Shown: piece by piece, positions 15,457 to 24,157 of the stretch | Position numbering within the stretch: position 1 is the first letter of the stretch | Layout: each line of letters opens with the position of its first letter | Assembly: GCF_900112155.1 (NCBI RefSeq) | Contig: NZ_FOKQ01000003.1 | Span: 1 to 64,000 of the forward strand | Length of the DNA stretch: 64,000 nucleotides | Direction of reading: 5' to 3' | DNA from: Hominimerdicola alba | GTDB lineage: Bacteria > Bacillota > Clostridia > Oscillospirales > Ruminococcaceae | The notes under the pieces: generated by a model | What the model was told of the DNA's origin: nothing | Databases searched by the model: none | Seen by the model: the letters and a program-made list of their open reading frames with translations, nothing else | Translations under genes and position numbers: made by a program

Positions 15457-15897
15457 TCAGTTTTGCCAGTGTTTGAGCTTTGGCAGAGCCTGAGATAAAT
15501 ATTCTCTTGCCTGTTCGGGCGGGAATTTTTCGTTGGAAATATGACCGACAAGAAATTCTGTAAGTTCGTCTAATGAGGAGTAAATAAACTTACCGTCGGT
15601 GTAGCACCATTTGCAGTATTCGTCGTTGAATGTGCCGTCCACTTCCCTGCTGATGCTCGTATCTTCAAGGGGCATTCCGCAGCACTGGCAGATAAGTGTG
15701 CGCGGTGAACCTAGGATAGTGTTTATTGAAACATCAAAAAGCTTTGACAGCAGTTTTAGTGTTTCCGTATTGGGGACAGTATCGCCCTTTTCCCACCGTG
15801 ATACCGCCTGTCGTGTGACGAAGACCTTTTCTGCAAGCTCTTCCTGAGAAAGTCCTTGTTTTGTGCGAAGTTCGTGTATGATGGTTTTTGTTTCCAT
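15457..15897 (-). CDS. XRE-family regulator with C-terminal zinc ribbon
   Basis: 146 residues. An N-terminal Cro/C1-type helix-turn-helix (LRTKQGLSQEELAEKVFVTRQAVSRWEKG, about 8-60) joins a putative zinc-ribbon domain with Cys pairs CQCCGMPL and YCKWCYTDG (about 72-105) and a helical tail. Such fusions are common in gut Firmicutes, and the zinc-ribbon part may sense a ligand or metal. The start at 15897 follows AAAGGAG; the longer frame (to 16005) lacks a ribosome binding site. It is divergent from lysC, with no obvious shared operator. Confidence 0.85.
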   Translation of the reverse strand: METKTIIHELRTKQGLSQEELAEKVFVTRQAVSRWEKGDTVPNTETLKLLSKLFDVSINTILGSPRTLICQCCGMPLEDTSISREVDGTFNDEYCKWCYTDGKFIYSSLDELTEFLVGHISNEKFPPEQAREYLSQALPKLKHWQN

Positions 15898-16048
15898 GGT
15901 ATCAACTCCTTTGAATACATTATAGCACCAAAGTACGATCAAATCAAGCAACTGTCTGTTGCGTATGTTGTGCTTGTCCGTCAGAGAAATACAAGCGTAT
16001 TTCACAAACGCACATTGGAAACGTTGGTAAAGTTTGTATGTTTGACTA

Positions 16049-16077
16049 TTGACTATTTAAGAGAAATTAGATATACT
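16049..16077 (+). promoter_or_regulatory. lysC promoter
   Basis: TTGACT (16049-16054), 17-bp spacer, TATACT (16072-16077). The leader is only about 54 bases, too short for a lysine riboswitch. Confidence 0.7.
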
Positions 16078-16137
16078 TTTTAAGGTGCTAAAATGCATGA
16101 TATAGTTTATTTTAAGTAAGAAGGGGTCTGAACATTA

Positions 16138-17457
16138 ATGACTAAGGTAGTAAAATTCGGCGGAAGCTCATTGGCAAGCGCTGAACAGTTCAAGAAGGTT
16201 AAGGATATCATCACCGCAGAGGATTCAAGAAGATTTGTAGTTCCTTCTGCTCCCGGAAAGAGATTTTCCGCTGACACCAAGGTTACAGATATGCTTTACG
16301 GCTGCTATGATCTTGCTGCTAAGGGCAAGGATTTTACCAAGGAGTTTGACGCAATAAAGGAAAGATACAATGGTATCATCAGCGAGCTTGGTCTTGATAT
16401 GAACCTGGATAACGAATTCAATGTTATCAAGGCTTGCTTCATCGGTAAAGCCGGCAGAGACTACGCTGCTTCCAGAGGTGAGTTCCTGAATGGTATGGTA
16501 CTTGCAAATTATCTGGGTTACAATTTCATAGATGCTGCTGATGTCATTTTCTTTGACGAAAGAGGTCAGTTTGATGCAAAGCGCACAAACAAGGTTCTTT
16601 CCGAGAGGATAGAAGGTCTTGACAACGCTGTTATCCCCGGTTTCTACGGTTCTATGCCCAACGATACCATTAAGACATTCTCCAGAGGCGGTTCTGATAT
16701 CACCGGTTCTATCGTAGCTGCTGCTGTTAATGCAGACCTCTATGAGAACTGGACTGATACCTCAGGATTCCTGACAACAGACCCCAGGATCGTAAAGGAT
16801 CCCGCTCCTATCACCACCATCACATATAAGGAGCTCAGAGAGCTTTCCTACATGGGTGCAAGCGTGTTCCACGAGGACGCTATCTTCCCTGTAAGAAAAG
16901 CAGGTATCGCTATAAACATCAAGAACACCAATGCTCCCGAGGCTCCCGGCACTCTGATCGTTGAGTCCACTTCTCAGAAGCCCGCATACACCATCACAGG
17001 TATCGCAGGTAAGAAGGGCTTCACCGTTATCAATATCGAAAAGGATATGATGAACGCTGAGCTGGGCTTTGGCAGAAGAGTTCTTGAAGTATTCGAAAAG
17101 AACGGAGTAAGTTTCGAGCATATGCCTTCCGGTATCGATACTATGTCTGTTATCGTTACTCAGGAAGAATTCGCTGACAAGGAGCAGGAGATCCTTGCAG
17201 GTCTTCACAGAAACTGCCATCCTGATATGATCGAGATCGAGACAGATCTTGCACTTATCGCTGTTGTGGGCAGAGCTATGAAGGCTAACAGAGGTACTGC
17301 AGGCAGAATATTCTCTGCACTTGCACACTCTCACGTAAATGTTAAGATGATCGACCAGGGCTCCAGCGAGCTGAATGTTATCATCGGTGTAAGCGAGAGC
17401 GATTTCGAGACTGCTGTTAAGTCCATCTATGATATCTTCGTTGAGACCAAGCTTTGA
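16138..17457 (+). CDS. lysC: Aspartate kinase
   Basis: 439-residue single-function aspartokinase: amino-acid kinase domain (KFGGSSLAS at the N-terminus, SRGEFLNG, FSRGGSDITGS for nucleotide and aspartate binding) and two C-terminal ACT domains (about 290-439) for allosteric control by lysine and/or threonine. It makes aspartyl phosphate, the first step to lysine, diaminopimelate, threonine and methionine. The sequence VVPSAPGKR is the variant seen in Clostridia in place of VVSAM. It is a single-gene unit with its own promoter and terminator. AAGGGG lies upstream of the ATG. Confidence 0.95.
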   Translation: MTKVVKFGGSSLASAEQFKKVKDIITAEDSRRFVVPSAPGKRFSADTKVTDMLYGCYDLAAKGKDFTKEFDAIKERYNGIISELGLDMNLDNEFNVIKACFIGKAGRDYAASRGEFLNGMVLANYLGYNFIDAADVIFFDERGQFDAKRTNKVLSERIEGLDNAVIPGFYGSMPNDTIKTFSRGGSDITGSIVAAAVNADLYENWTDTSGFLTTDPRIVKDPAPITTITYKELRELSYMGASVFHEDAIFPVRKAGIAINIKNTNAPEAPGTLIVESTSQKPAYTITGIAGKKGFTVINIEKDMMNAELGFGRRVLEVFEKNGVSFEHMPSGIDTMSVIVTQEEFADKEQEILAGLHRNCHPDMIEIETDLALIAVVGRAMKANRGTAGRIFSALAHSHVNVKMIDQGSSELNVIIGVSESDFETAVKSIYDIFVETKL

Positions 17458-17493
17458 TAAAAACCTTTAAGGAAGTATAGATCTTTATAGATC

Positions 17494-17530
17494 ACAGTCC
17501 GTACAGAATTTTTGTACGGACTGTTTTTTC
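17494..17530 (+). terminator. lysC terminator
   Basis: 11-bp perfect stem ACAGTCCGTAC (17494-17504) / GTACGGACTGT (17514-17524) followed by TTTTTC. Confidence 0.85.
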
Positions 17531-17552
17531 ATTTTATTATCAGATAAAACTG

Positions 17553-17581
17553 TTGACTAAGGAAACCATATGTTGTATAAT
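17553..17581 (+). promoter_or_regulatory. Promoter of the TraB/GumN lipoprotein gene
   Basis: TTGACT (17553-17558), 17-bp spacer, TATAAT (17576-17581). Directly downstream, AGTATAC occurs twice with an 11-bp period (17583-17589 and 17594-17600), at the predicted transcription start. Confidence 0.75.
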
Positions 17582-17661
17582 CAGTATACAGGAAGTATAC
17601 CCGGAAAACGCTTTGGGTGTACGGATCGTTTCAAATTTAAGATATAAAAGGAAAGATGACA

Positions 17662-18711
17662 ATGTATACAAACAGAAAACGCAAACTTTCAGTACTCTGC
17701 GCTGCTGTTATCACTGCTGTGATGTTCGGCAGCTGCGGCACAAAGAACGATGATAGTTCATCTAAAAAGGCAGATGTATCCGCCGCGGAAACAGTAACAC
17801 TTCCGACCATTACCGAAGCCCCTGAAGAAGTTCCCAACTTGGACACAACAGGCGAATCGGATATCACACCTGCCATCTGGACAGTAAAGGGTGATAACGG
17901 CGTTGAAGTTACGCTTACCGGATCTATGCACGCACTTAAAGACAGTGATTATCCAATGCCGAAGGAAATGTTAGAAGCTTACAATGAGTCTGATATTCTT
18001 GCTGTTGAAGCTGATCTGACTGAATCGGGTTCAATAACTTTCCAGTCGGCTATGCTGGCGGCTATGTATTACGATGATACAGATGATAAGCTTTCAAATC
18101 ATATCTCACAAAAGGGATACGAAGTGCTTGAAAAATATCTTGATCTTTACTCGATGGATATTTCGTCATACACCCACATGAGACCATGGGCTGTTTATAC
18201 CGTGGTAGAGAATCTTTCACTGGCAAAGAGCGATTTATCTGGAGATATGGGTCTTGATAAATATCTTCTGATAAAAGCACACAGCGACAATAAAGAGATC
18301 TATGAAGTTGAGGGGCTGGAATTCCAGTTTGATCTATTTGCGGATCTTTCTGATGATGTGTACAGTATGCTGTTTGAATCCCGTGAAAACTCGACTGTCG
18401 AGGACGACCTGAAAGCTCTTGAGGAGCTTCATGAAGCATGGGCTACAGGTGATCTTGGATATATTGAAACAGCTTCAAATGAAGAGATAGAGACCGACGA
18501 CAAGAATGCTGCTGCCATCGAAGAATACGAGAACAAGATCTATAAAAACAGAAACAAGATCATGACAGAAGCAGTGGAGAATTTCCTGAAGGGCGACAAA
18601 AATGTGTTGTTTGTCGTAGGTGCGGCACATTATGTGGGCGATGAGGGCATTATCTCACAGCTTGAAAAAGACGGCTATACAGTTGAACGAGTTGAATATA
18701 AGCCTGACTGA
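17662..18711 (+). CDS. TraB/GumN-family lipoprotein
   Basis: 349 residues. A lipoprotein signal peptide with the lipobox GSCG (Cys25) is followed by a Ser/Thr/acidic linker and the TraB/GumN (Tiki-like) fold: the paired motifs GSMHAL near residue 95 and GAAHYVGDEG near the C-terminus supply the putative metal-binding histidines, and EVEGLEFQFDLF is conserved. Related eukaryotic Tiki proteins are metalloproteases; the bacterial function is unknown. Start 17662 is chosen because AAGGA lies 9 bases upstream; an ATG 6 bases earlier is too close. It is monocistronic. Confidence 0.82.
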   Translation: MYTNRKRKLSVLCAAVITAVMFGSCGTKNDDSSSKKADVSAAETVTLPTITEAPEEVPNLDTTGESDITPAIWTVKGDNGVEVTLTGSMHALKDSDYPMPKEMLEAYNESDILAVEADLTESGSITFQSAMLAAMYYDDTDDKLSNHISQKGYEVLEKYLDLYSMDISSYTHMRPWAVYTVVENLSLAKSDLSGDMGLDKYLLIKAHSDNKEIYEVEGLEFQFDLFADLSDDVYSMLFESRENSTVEDDLKALEELHEAWATGDLGYIETASNEEIETDDKNAAAIEEYENKIYKNRNKIMTEAVENFLKGDKNVLFVVGAAHYVGDEGIISQLEKDGYTVERVEYKPD

Positions 18712-18721
18712 TAAAATATTA

Positions 18722-18756
18722 AACGGCACTGCAAACCAATGCAGTGCCGTTGTTTT
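18722..18756. terminator. Bidirectional terminator between the TraB/GumN gene and glgA
   Basis: 12-bp perfect stem AACGGCACTGCA (18722-18733) / TGCAGTGCCGTT (18740-18751), 6-base loop, GTTTTT on the right and A-rich sequence on the left. Confidence 0.85.
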
Positions 18757-18763
18757 TGCCATA

Positions 18764-20206
18764 TTATCCGATGAGCCAGTCGTACATATCCTGATATTTT
18801 TTTGCAGAAGCCTGCCATGAAAAATCCTTGGACATAGCCTGGCGGATTATTCCGTTCCACTCATCGCGCCTGTCAACGTAGATGTAGTGAGCAAACATGA
18901 CTGTGTTGTACATTTCGTGAGCATTGTAATTGGTAAAGCTGAAGCCTGTACCTGTTTTCTCAAACTGGTTATAAGGCTGAACAGTATCGCGGAGACCGCC
19001 TGTTTCACGGACTATAGGAAGTGTGCCGTATCTCAGGGACATCAGCTGTGAAAGCCCGCAGGGCTCAAACAGCGAGGGCATCAGGAAAGCATCACTAGCC
19101 GCATAGATCTTGTGGCTCATGGCTTCGCTGTAATACATATTCGCGGAAACCTTATCGGGATATTTCCAAGCGAAATATCTGAACATTTCCTCATACTTCT
19201 GGTCGCCTGTGCCGAGGACAACTATCTGTATATCCTGCTGGCAAAGCTTTTCCATCATGTAAGCGATAAGGTCGAAGCCTTTCTGGTCAGTCAGTCTGCT
19301 TACAATGCCTATCATGAACTTGTTGTCATCACAGGTAAGACCAAGCTCGGACTGCAGAGCACGCTTGTTCATGATCTTTTTCTCGAATACACTGTTGATA
19401 TCGTAGTTGCAGTTTATCATCTTGTCGGTAGCGGGGTCGTATTCGGAATAATCGATACCGTTGACGATACCGCGGAGATCATTTTTTCTCGCTCTCATGA
19501 GACCATCGAGTCCCTCACCGTAGAACTGAGTTTTGATCTCCTCAGCGTAGGAATCTGAAACCGTAGTTATAGCATCGGCATAAACAAGTCCGCCCTTGAG
19601 CATATTGCCGTCAACGTCCTTGAGAAGTTTGTCATATGTCATGTAATAAGAAGACAGACCTGACAGCGCCATGAATCTTGCTGCATTATCATTGCCCTGG
19701 AATTTCAGGTTATGGATAGTCATAACGGTCTTTATGCCGCGGAAAAATTCACCGCCCCAGAAAGAATCGTGGAGATATACTGGTATAAGACCTGTCTGCC
19801 AGTCGTGGCAGTGGATAACATCCGGTCTGAAATCAAGTATGGGCAATGCGGAAAGCACAGCTCTGTCAAAATACATGAATTTCTCGATATCCCAGTGCCA
19901 GTCGCCGTAGGGCTTTTCACCGCTGAAATAGTATTCGTTATCAATGAAGTAGAAAGTAACTCCTTCATGTACCATTTTCAGCAGACCCACATATCTGCTC
20001 TGACCTGCAAAATCCATATAGAAGTTAGTGATATACTCCAGCTTATCTTTCCATTTCTGTGCCATACAGGCATATTTAGGCAGTATAACACGAACATCAA
20101 AATACTTTTTATCAAAGCATTTGGGCAGAGAACCTACAACGTCTGCCAATCCGCCTGTCTTGATAAAAGGAACCACTTCCGAAGCTGCAAAAAGAACTTT
20201 TTTCAT
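18764..20206 (-). CDS. glgA: Glycogen synthase (ADP-glucose, GT5)
   Basis: 480 residues, full length for GT5 starch/glycogen synthases. The N-terminal KTGGLADVVGSLPK loop binds ADP-glucose. HNLKFQG and DAITTVSDSYAEEI lie in the first Rossmann domain, and SRLTDQKGFDLI and PSLFEPCGLSQL (with the conserved Glu) in the second. It extends alpha-1,4-glucan for storage. No other glg gene is in this window. AAGGAAGG precedes the ATG. The promoter carries a TAGACA-n3-TGTCTA palindrome at the predicted start of transcription. Confidence 0.95.
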   Translation of the reverse strand: MKKVLFAASEVVPFIKTGGLADVVGSLPKCFDKKYFDVRVILPKYACMAQKWKDKLEYITNFYMDFAGQSRYVGLLKMVHEGVTFYFIDNEYYFSGEKPYGDWHWDIEKFMYFDRAVLSALPILDFRPDVIHCHDWQTGLIPVYLHDSFWGGEFFRGIKTVMTIHNLKFQGNDNAARFMALSGLSSYYMTYDKLLKDVDGNMLKGGLVYADAITTVSDSYAEEIKTQFYGEGLDGLMRARKNDLRGIVNGIDYSEYDPATDKMINCNYDINSVFEKKIMNKRALQSELGLTCDDNKFMIGIVSRLTDQKGFDLIAYMMEKLCQQDIQIVVLGTGDQKYEEMFRYFAWKYPDKVSANMYYSEAMSHKIYAASDAFLMPSLFEPCGLSQLMSLRYGTLPIVRETGGLRDTVQPYNQFEKTGTGFSFTNYNAHEMYNTVMFAHYIYVDRRDEWNGIIRQAMSKDFSWQASAKKYQDMYDWLIG

Positions 20207-20268
20207 AGCATTTATTCCTTCCTTTATATGATTTACTTTAAGTAGATAGTTTCATGAATTTGAGAAAA

Positions 20269-20283
20269 TAGACAATCTGTCTA
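20269..20283. promoter_or_regulatory. Palindrome at the glgA transcription start
   Basis: TAGACAATCTGTCTA has perfect 6-bp arms around ATC. It covers the predicted glgA start (about 20282), a position typical for a repressor operator. Confidence 0.5.
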
Positions 20284-20288
20284 GGTTA

Positions 20289-20317
20289 ATTATAACATGG
20301 TTTGTCGTTATCGTCAA
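20289..20317 (-). promoter_or_regulatory. glgA promoter
   Basis: Minus strand TTGACG (20317-20312), 17-bp spacer, TATAAT (20294-20289). Confidence 0.8.
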
Positions 20318-20341
20318 TAGTATAATTTGATTTTTTTATAA

Positions 20342-21403
20342 TTAATTATCAAGATCTTCAATTGGAAAACGACTGCGTTTTTCGGCAATCATTTCCCTGA
20401 GACGAGCCTTTGTGACGGAGTATTCCTTGCCATCTTCTCCTTTAAGTATAAGACTTCCCTTCTCCCAGCGTACAAAGTATATATCGTCGTATTCATCATA
20501 ATCCATCGGTATCTCGCCATGCATTCTTATCATTCGCGGGTCGTAGTGCATGTGGTCGGAAAAGTCCATAACGAATATCTCATTTGGACAAGCCCAGTAA
20601 CAGCCGTCACAGGCAAGAAGATTGCTTTCGCTGTCGTATAATATATCGCATACAATGAAAGATTCACCGCAGCTAAAAGAAATATCATGTTCCAGTCCCT
20701 CAGGGATATAGTCGTAGCGTCTGCCTGTTTCGATTTCAAAAAAGCTGATGCCGTAAAGATCGGTATGAAAAGGGATATAGCTATGTCCGTTGGAATGATA
20801 TATGATCGATTTGAAAGGGTGTAGATGATGTATGTCCGTGAGATGTTCAAAAATCTTTTCACCGTTTTTGAAATAGGTGCAGTTTGCAATACGTGCACCG
20901 ACGTATTTGTTTTTACTCTCACTTTCTTCGCCATAGATTTCATATCGAACGGTTATTCCGTAGCCTATATCATATTCATCGGTGCAGATAAAAAATTTAT
21001 CGTCAAGAAATTCTCTGCCCTCAGGACAGGTGTTTTCATCATAAATATTCTTATATGAAAAGTCCTCAAAGGTACAAAGGCAAGCCGATATTTTTTCACA
21101 GGTAAAATGCAGATGACGGAAATCTGTTTCTCCGTTTACGTACTTTGAGCAGTCAATGGTAAACTCGTATCCGCTCTCATTTTTGGTGACGGAGATATGA
21201 AGTATGTCGTAGTTATCAAACTTCGGAAGATACTCGCCGTTATCTGTTTCGGGACGAGGCGAAAAAATAAAATTAAAGGTTTTTAACCCGGATTTTTCTG
21301 TTTCTTCTTCGGGAAAATTCCCCCACAGCGCACATCTTGCACTGCTTACTGTACCGTCATGATAGCAGTGCTCTGTTATATCCCTTATGTCAAAATCTCT
21401 CAT
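20342..21403 (-). CDS. Hypothetical protein coupled to a TfoX-domain gene
   Basis: 353 residues that I cannot assign. It looks soluble, mostly beta, rich in aromatic and acidic residues, with scattered cysteines (for example LACDGCYWACPNE) and many Tyr/His in the middle. The beta-rich pattern with repeated sensor-like strands might be a propeller or sandwich. There is no signal peptide. Its ATG overlaps the stop of the upstream TfoX-domain gene (ATGA), so the two are translationally coupled and may work together. It ends next to the glgA promoter without a visible terminator. Confidence 0.6.
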   Translation of the reverse strand: MRDFDIRDITEHCYHDGTVSSARCALWGNFPEEETEKSGLKTFNFIFSPRPETDNGEYLPKFDNYDILHISVTKNESGYEFTIDCSKYVNGETDFRHLHFTCEKISACLCTFEDFSYKNIYDENTCPEGREFLDDKFFICTDEYDIGYGITVRYEIYGEESESKNKYVGARIANCTYFKNGEKIFEHLTDIHHLHPFKSIIYHSNGHSYIPFHTDLYGISFFEIETGRRYDYIPEGLEHDISFSCGESFIVCDILYDSESNLLACDGCYWACPNEIFVMDFSDHMHYDPRMIRMHGEIPMDYDEYDDIYFVRWEKGSLILKGEDGKEYSVTKARLREMIAEKRSRFPIEDLDN

Positions 21404-21723
21404 TGCTTTTTCGCCTTTCTTTTTGGTGCGGGCAGGTCGTCAGCAACTGCTTCAAAAAGCTCTTTCAGTCGTTGTTTATCGTCGATGAGATCAACAAGAA
21501 GCATTTCTTTAGCGCCCTCATACGGAAGTTCATAAACTCTATCAGGAAGTAGTTTTTGAGCAGAATCGGTGGGCTTTATCAGCAGTCTGTTATCGTAAAT
21601 GCCGCCAACGACTTTTCCTCTGCAATACAAAATGAACTCCCCCATCATGCCACGGAATGAGATCTCCTCTGTCTCTGAAAGCTGTTCAAGTACGTATTCA
21701 AGGTATTCTTTGGTCGATGGCAT
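21400..21723 (-). CDS. TfoX N-terminal-domain protein
   Basis: 107 residues. TfoX N-terminal domain: FRGMMGEFILYCRGKVVGGIYDNRLLIKPT is the characteristic segment, and the C-terminus ends in a basic tail (KRKAKKQ). Stand-alone TfoX_N proteins are widespread and of uncertain function; the domain belongs to competence regulators in Proteobacteria. ATG 21723 is taken rather than the GTG at 21732 because of spacing from AAAGAG. It overlaps the next gene by ATGA. Confidence 0.8.
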   Translation of the reverse strand: MPSTKEYLEYVLEQLSETEEISFRGMMGEFILYCRGKVVGGIYDNRLLIKPTDSAQKLLPDRVYELPYEGAKEMLLVDLIDDKQRLKELFEAVADDLPAPKRKAKKQ

Positions 21724-21915
21724 ACATATCACTCTTTTCTCTGGATTTATTACGATACGTTCATATCATATTAATTATTATATCATAATTTTATTCAAAT
21801 GTAAAGATGCCGAAAAGCAAATTCTTGGGTATGCCGTTTCTTATTTGGGCAATGCAGTTTAATATATTCGCAAATGTAATATTAAATTAATAATATTGGA
21901 CTAAAAAGTCTACAT

Positions 21916-21954
21916 TAATTGTGTATAATATAAAAGAAGATTTGTACACAATTA
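21916..21954. promoter_or_regulatory. Inverted repeat flanking the -10 box of the GH5 gene
   Basis: TAATTGTGTA (21916-21925) and TACACAATTA (21945-21954) are perfect 10-bp inverted arms 19 bases apart. The left arm overlaps the -10 element (TATAAT, 21924-21929), and the right arm lies just downstream of the predicted start near 21936. A dimeric repressor or activator of the operon could bind here. Confidence 0.5.
21924..21929 (+). promoter_or_regulatory. -10 element of the GH5 operon
   Basis: TATAAT with no good -35 at 17 bp (TTGGAC at 21896-21901 is 22 bp away), which suggests a promoter needing an activator. Confidence 0.5.
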
Positions 21955-21984
21955 TAGCATGATGCACTCTAAGGAGCGGATACT

Positions 21985-22899
21985 ATGTTGAATAAACTTA
22001 AAGTTATAAATGGTAAACTGACAGACGGCGAGAAGCCAATCAGGCTTTTTGGATTATCTACCCACGGTATTGCATGGTACCCCGAATATGTATGTGAAGA
22101 ATCCTTTGCGGCGTTGAAGAATGATTGGCGCACCAACTGTGTAAGGATAACCATGTATACCGATGAATTCCGTGGATACTGCAAAGACGGCAATAAGCAG
22201 CACCTCAAGGAACTGGTTGAGAAAGGCGTCAACATCGCTGAAAAGCTGGATATGTACGTTATTGTTGACTGGCACGTTCTCAGTGATCAGGATCCTATGA
22301 AGTATGTAGATCAGGCTGAGGAATTCTTTGGTGATATGTCAAAGCGCTTTGCCGAAAAGAACAATGTCATATACGAGATATGCAACGAACCCAACAACAG
22401 CGGAACTTGGGATAGGGTAACTGAGTATGCCGACAGGATCATACCTCTGATAAGGAAGAACTCCCCTGATGCGCTGATAATCACAGGTACGCCTAACTGG
22501 TCCCAGGATATACACTGCGCTCTGGATAAGCCTTTCAAATGGGATAATGTGATGTACTCCCTGCACTTCTATGCTGCTACCCATAAGGGAACTCTGCGCA
22601 GTCGTCTTGAGCGCTGTGTTGAAGCAGGACTTCCTGTTTTCATAAATGAGTTCAACCTGTGTGAAGCAAGCGGCAAGGGTGATATCGACAGCGAAGAATC
22701 CGAAGCATGGCGTGAAGTCATCGACAGACTTGGACTTAGCTGTATAAGCTGGTGCCTGTCTAACAGTGGAGATACCTGTGGCGTTTTTGCGAAGGATTGT
22801 ACCAAGCTTTCGGGCTGGACAGATGAGGATCTGAAAGATTCGGGTAAGATGATAAAGAGTTGGTTCAACACCTTTGCTGATGAGGAGAATAATAAATGA
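21985..22899 (+). CDS. GH5 endoglucanase-like glycosidase without signal peptide
   Basis: 304 residues forming a complete GH5 catalytic barrel. VDWHVLSD carries the substrate His, ICNEPN the acid/base Glu (E135), SLHFY the conserved His and FINEFN the nucleophile (E222). The order and motifs match cellulase-type GH5 enzymes. Unlike most cellulases there is no signal peptide, carbohydrate-binding module or dockerin: the protein begins [10 protein letters not shown] with no hydrophobic segment, and AAGGAG 8 bases upstream confirms the start. It should be cytosolic and could cleave imported cello- or manno-oligosaccharides. It overlaps the downstream nitroreductase by 4 bases. Confidence 0.88.
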   Translation: MLNKLKVINGKLTDGEKPIRLFGLSTHGIAWYPEYVCEESFAALKNDWRTNCVRITMYTDEFRGYCKDGNKQHLKELVEKGVNIAEKLDMYVIVDWHVLSDQDPMKYVDQAEEFFGDMSKRFAEKNNVIYEICNEPNNSGTWDRVTEYADRIIPLIRKNSPDALIITGTPNWSQDIHCALDKPFKWDNVMYSLHFYAATHKGTLRSRLERCVEAGLPVFINEFNLCEASGKGDIDSEESEAWREVIDRLGLSCISWCLSNSGDTCGVFAKDCTKLSGWTDEDLKDSGKMIKSWFNTFADEENNK

Positions 22900-23723
22900 A
22901 CAATGTTTTCGGGCTGATAAGCGAGCGCAAAAGCGTCAGGACTTTTGACAGCGATGAGATAACTCCCCTTGTACGCGATGATATACTTAGGTACGCCCGT
23001 GGGATAAAAACTCCCTACGGACAGGAAGTCGATGTGCGCATACTTGACAAAGGTATGCACGGGCTTTCAAGCCCTGTTATAGTGGGTTCTGAGACTTTTA
23101 TCGCCGGAAAGATAGACCGTGCTGAACACGCGGAAGAAGCATTTGGATATTTCTTTGAAGAACTGATACTCTATATACAGTCCCTGGGGCTTGGTACCAC
23201 CTGGATCGGAGGTACTATGGACAGGAAGGCTTTCGAGGACGCTATGGAACTTGATTCAAATGAAGTCATGCCCTGCGTCAGCCCCATCGGCAAACCTGCG
23301 GAAAAACGTTCTCTGAGAGAGATCATGATGAGAAAAGGTATCAGGGCGGACAGCCGCAAAAAGTTCGAGGAACTGTTCTTCGATGGCAGTATAAATGTGC
23401 CTCTCAGTGAAGCCAGATATCCCGAACTATCCGAGATACTTGAAGCGGTACGACTGGCACCATCGGCTGTCAACCGACAGCCCTGGCGCGTGATAATCAA
23501 CGAGACAGGTGCGCATTTTTATTTGAAGCACGATATGGGATATATCGATGGTACAGGCTGGGATATGCAGAAGATAGACATGGGCATAGCGCTATGTCAT
23601 TTCAGACTTTGTGCCGAAGCTAACGGAATTGAAACACGATTCAGTATTGAGGATCCGAACCTTGATGCTGGCAGGCTTGAATATATTGCAAGTTTTTTGA
23701 TAGAAAAATGGAGCGAAGAATGA
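22896..23723 (+). CDS. Nitroreductase-family flavoprotein
   Basis: 275 residues of the nitroreductase superfamily, larger type with two pseudo-symmetric halves: [14 protein letters not shown] at the N-terminus (FMN phosphate Arg/Ser), [10 protein letters not shown], and [14 protein letters not shown] in the second half. It probably uses FMN and NAD(P)H; the substrate is unknown. It is translationally coupled to the GH5 gene (ATGA) and to the thioesterase downstream (ATGA), so the three genes are one operon although a common pathway is not obvious. Confidence 0.83.
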   Translation: MNNVFGLISERKSVRTFDSDEITPLVRDDILRYARGIKTPYGQEVDVRILDKGMHGLSSPVIVGSETFIAGKIDRAEHAEEAFGYFFEELILYIQSLGLGTTWIGGTMDRKAFEDAMELDSNEVMPCVSPIGKPAEKRSLREIMMRKGIRADSRKKFEELFFDGSINVPLSEARYPELSEILEAVRLAPSAVNRQPWRVIINETGAHFYLKHDMGYIDGTGWDMQKIDMGIALCHFRLCAEANGIETRFSIEDPNLDAGRLEYIASFLIEKWSEE

Positions 23724-24112
23724 AGACCATCGAAGAGATAAGAGAATTTTTCAGACACGACCTTTACGCCTATGATACAGGTGCATATATCGAGGAAGTC
23801 GGCGATAAATATGCGAAGATAAGTCTCACGCTGACAGAGCGTCACAGAAACGCTGTAGGCGGTGTGATGGGCGGAGTTTATTTCACTATTGCTGACTTTG
23901 CTTTTGCTGTGGCATCCAACTGGCAGTCACCCGGTACGGTATCACTTGATTCGGATATATCTTTCATCGGAGTACCTTCTACTGATAAGATTTATGCTGA
24001 GACTGAGCTTGTTAAAGATGGCAGGTCGGTCTGTACTTACATAGTCAGAGTGAATGACAGCACAGGAAAACCTCTTGCGGTGGTGAAAACAGTCGGTTTC
24101 CACAAGACATGA
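23720..24112 (+). CDS. Hotdog-fold thioesterase (PaaI-like)
   Basis: 130-residue hotdog thioesterase of the PaaI/YdiI type. RHRNAVGGVMGGVYFTIADFAFAVA matches the motif with the catalytic acidic residue in the long helix, and SLDSDISFIGVP is the following strand. It hydrolyses acyl-CoA-type thioesters. ATG 23720 overlaps the nitroreductase stop and has GGAG 6 bases upstream; an ATG 12 bases earlier lacks a site. It is the last gene of the GH5 operon, followed by a terminator. Confidence 0.85.
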   Translation: MKTIEEIREFFRHDLYAYDTGAYIEEVGDKYAKISLTLTERHRNAVGGVMGGVYFTIADFAFAVASNWQSPGTVSLDSDISFIGVPSTDKIYAETELVKDGRSVCTYIVRVNDSTGKPLAVVKTVGFHKT

Positions 24113-24119
24113 TAATAAC

Positions 24120-24155
24120 AAATCCCGGAAAGCTTCGTGCTCTCCGGGATTTTTG
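24120..24155. terminator. Terminator after the GH5 operon
   Basis: 9-bp stem AATCCCGGA (24121-24129) / TCCGGGATT (24143-24151), then TTT. It is flanked by A-rich sequence on the left, so it may also serve the convergent GGDEF gene. Confidence 0.8.
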
Positions 24156-24157
24156 TA

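Noticed and set aside
16078-16137. Lysine riboswitch before lysC
   Set aside because: The leader from the predicted start is about 54 bases, far too short, with no matching conserved elements.
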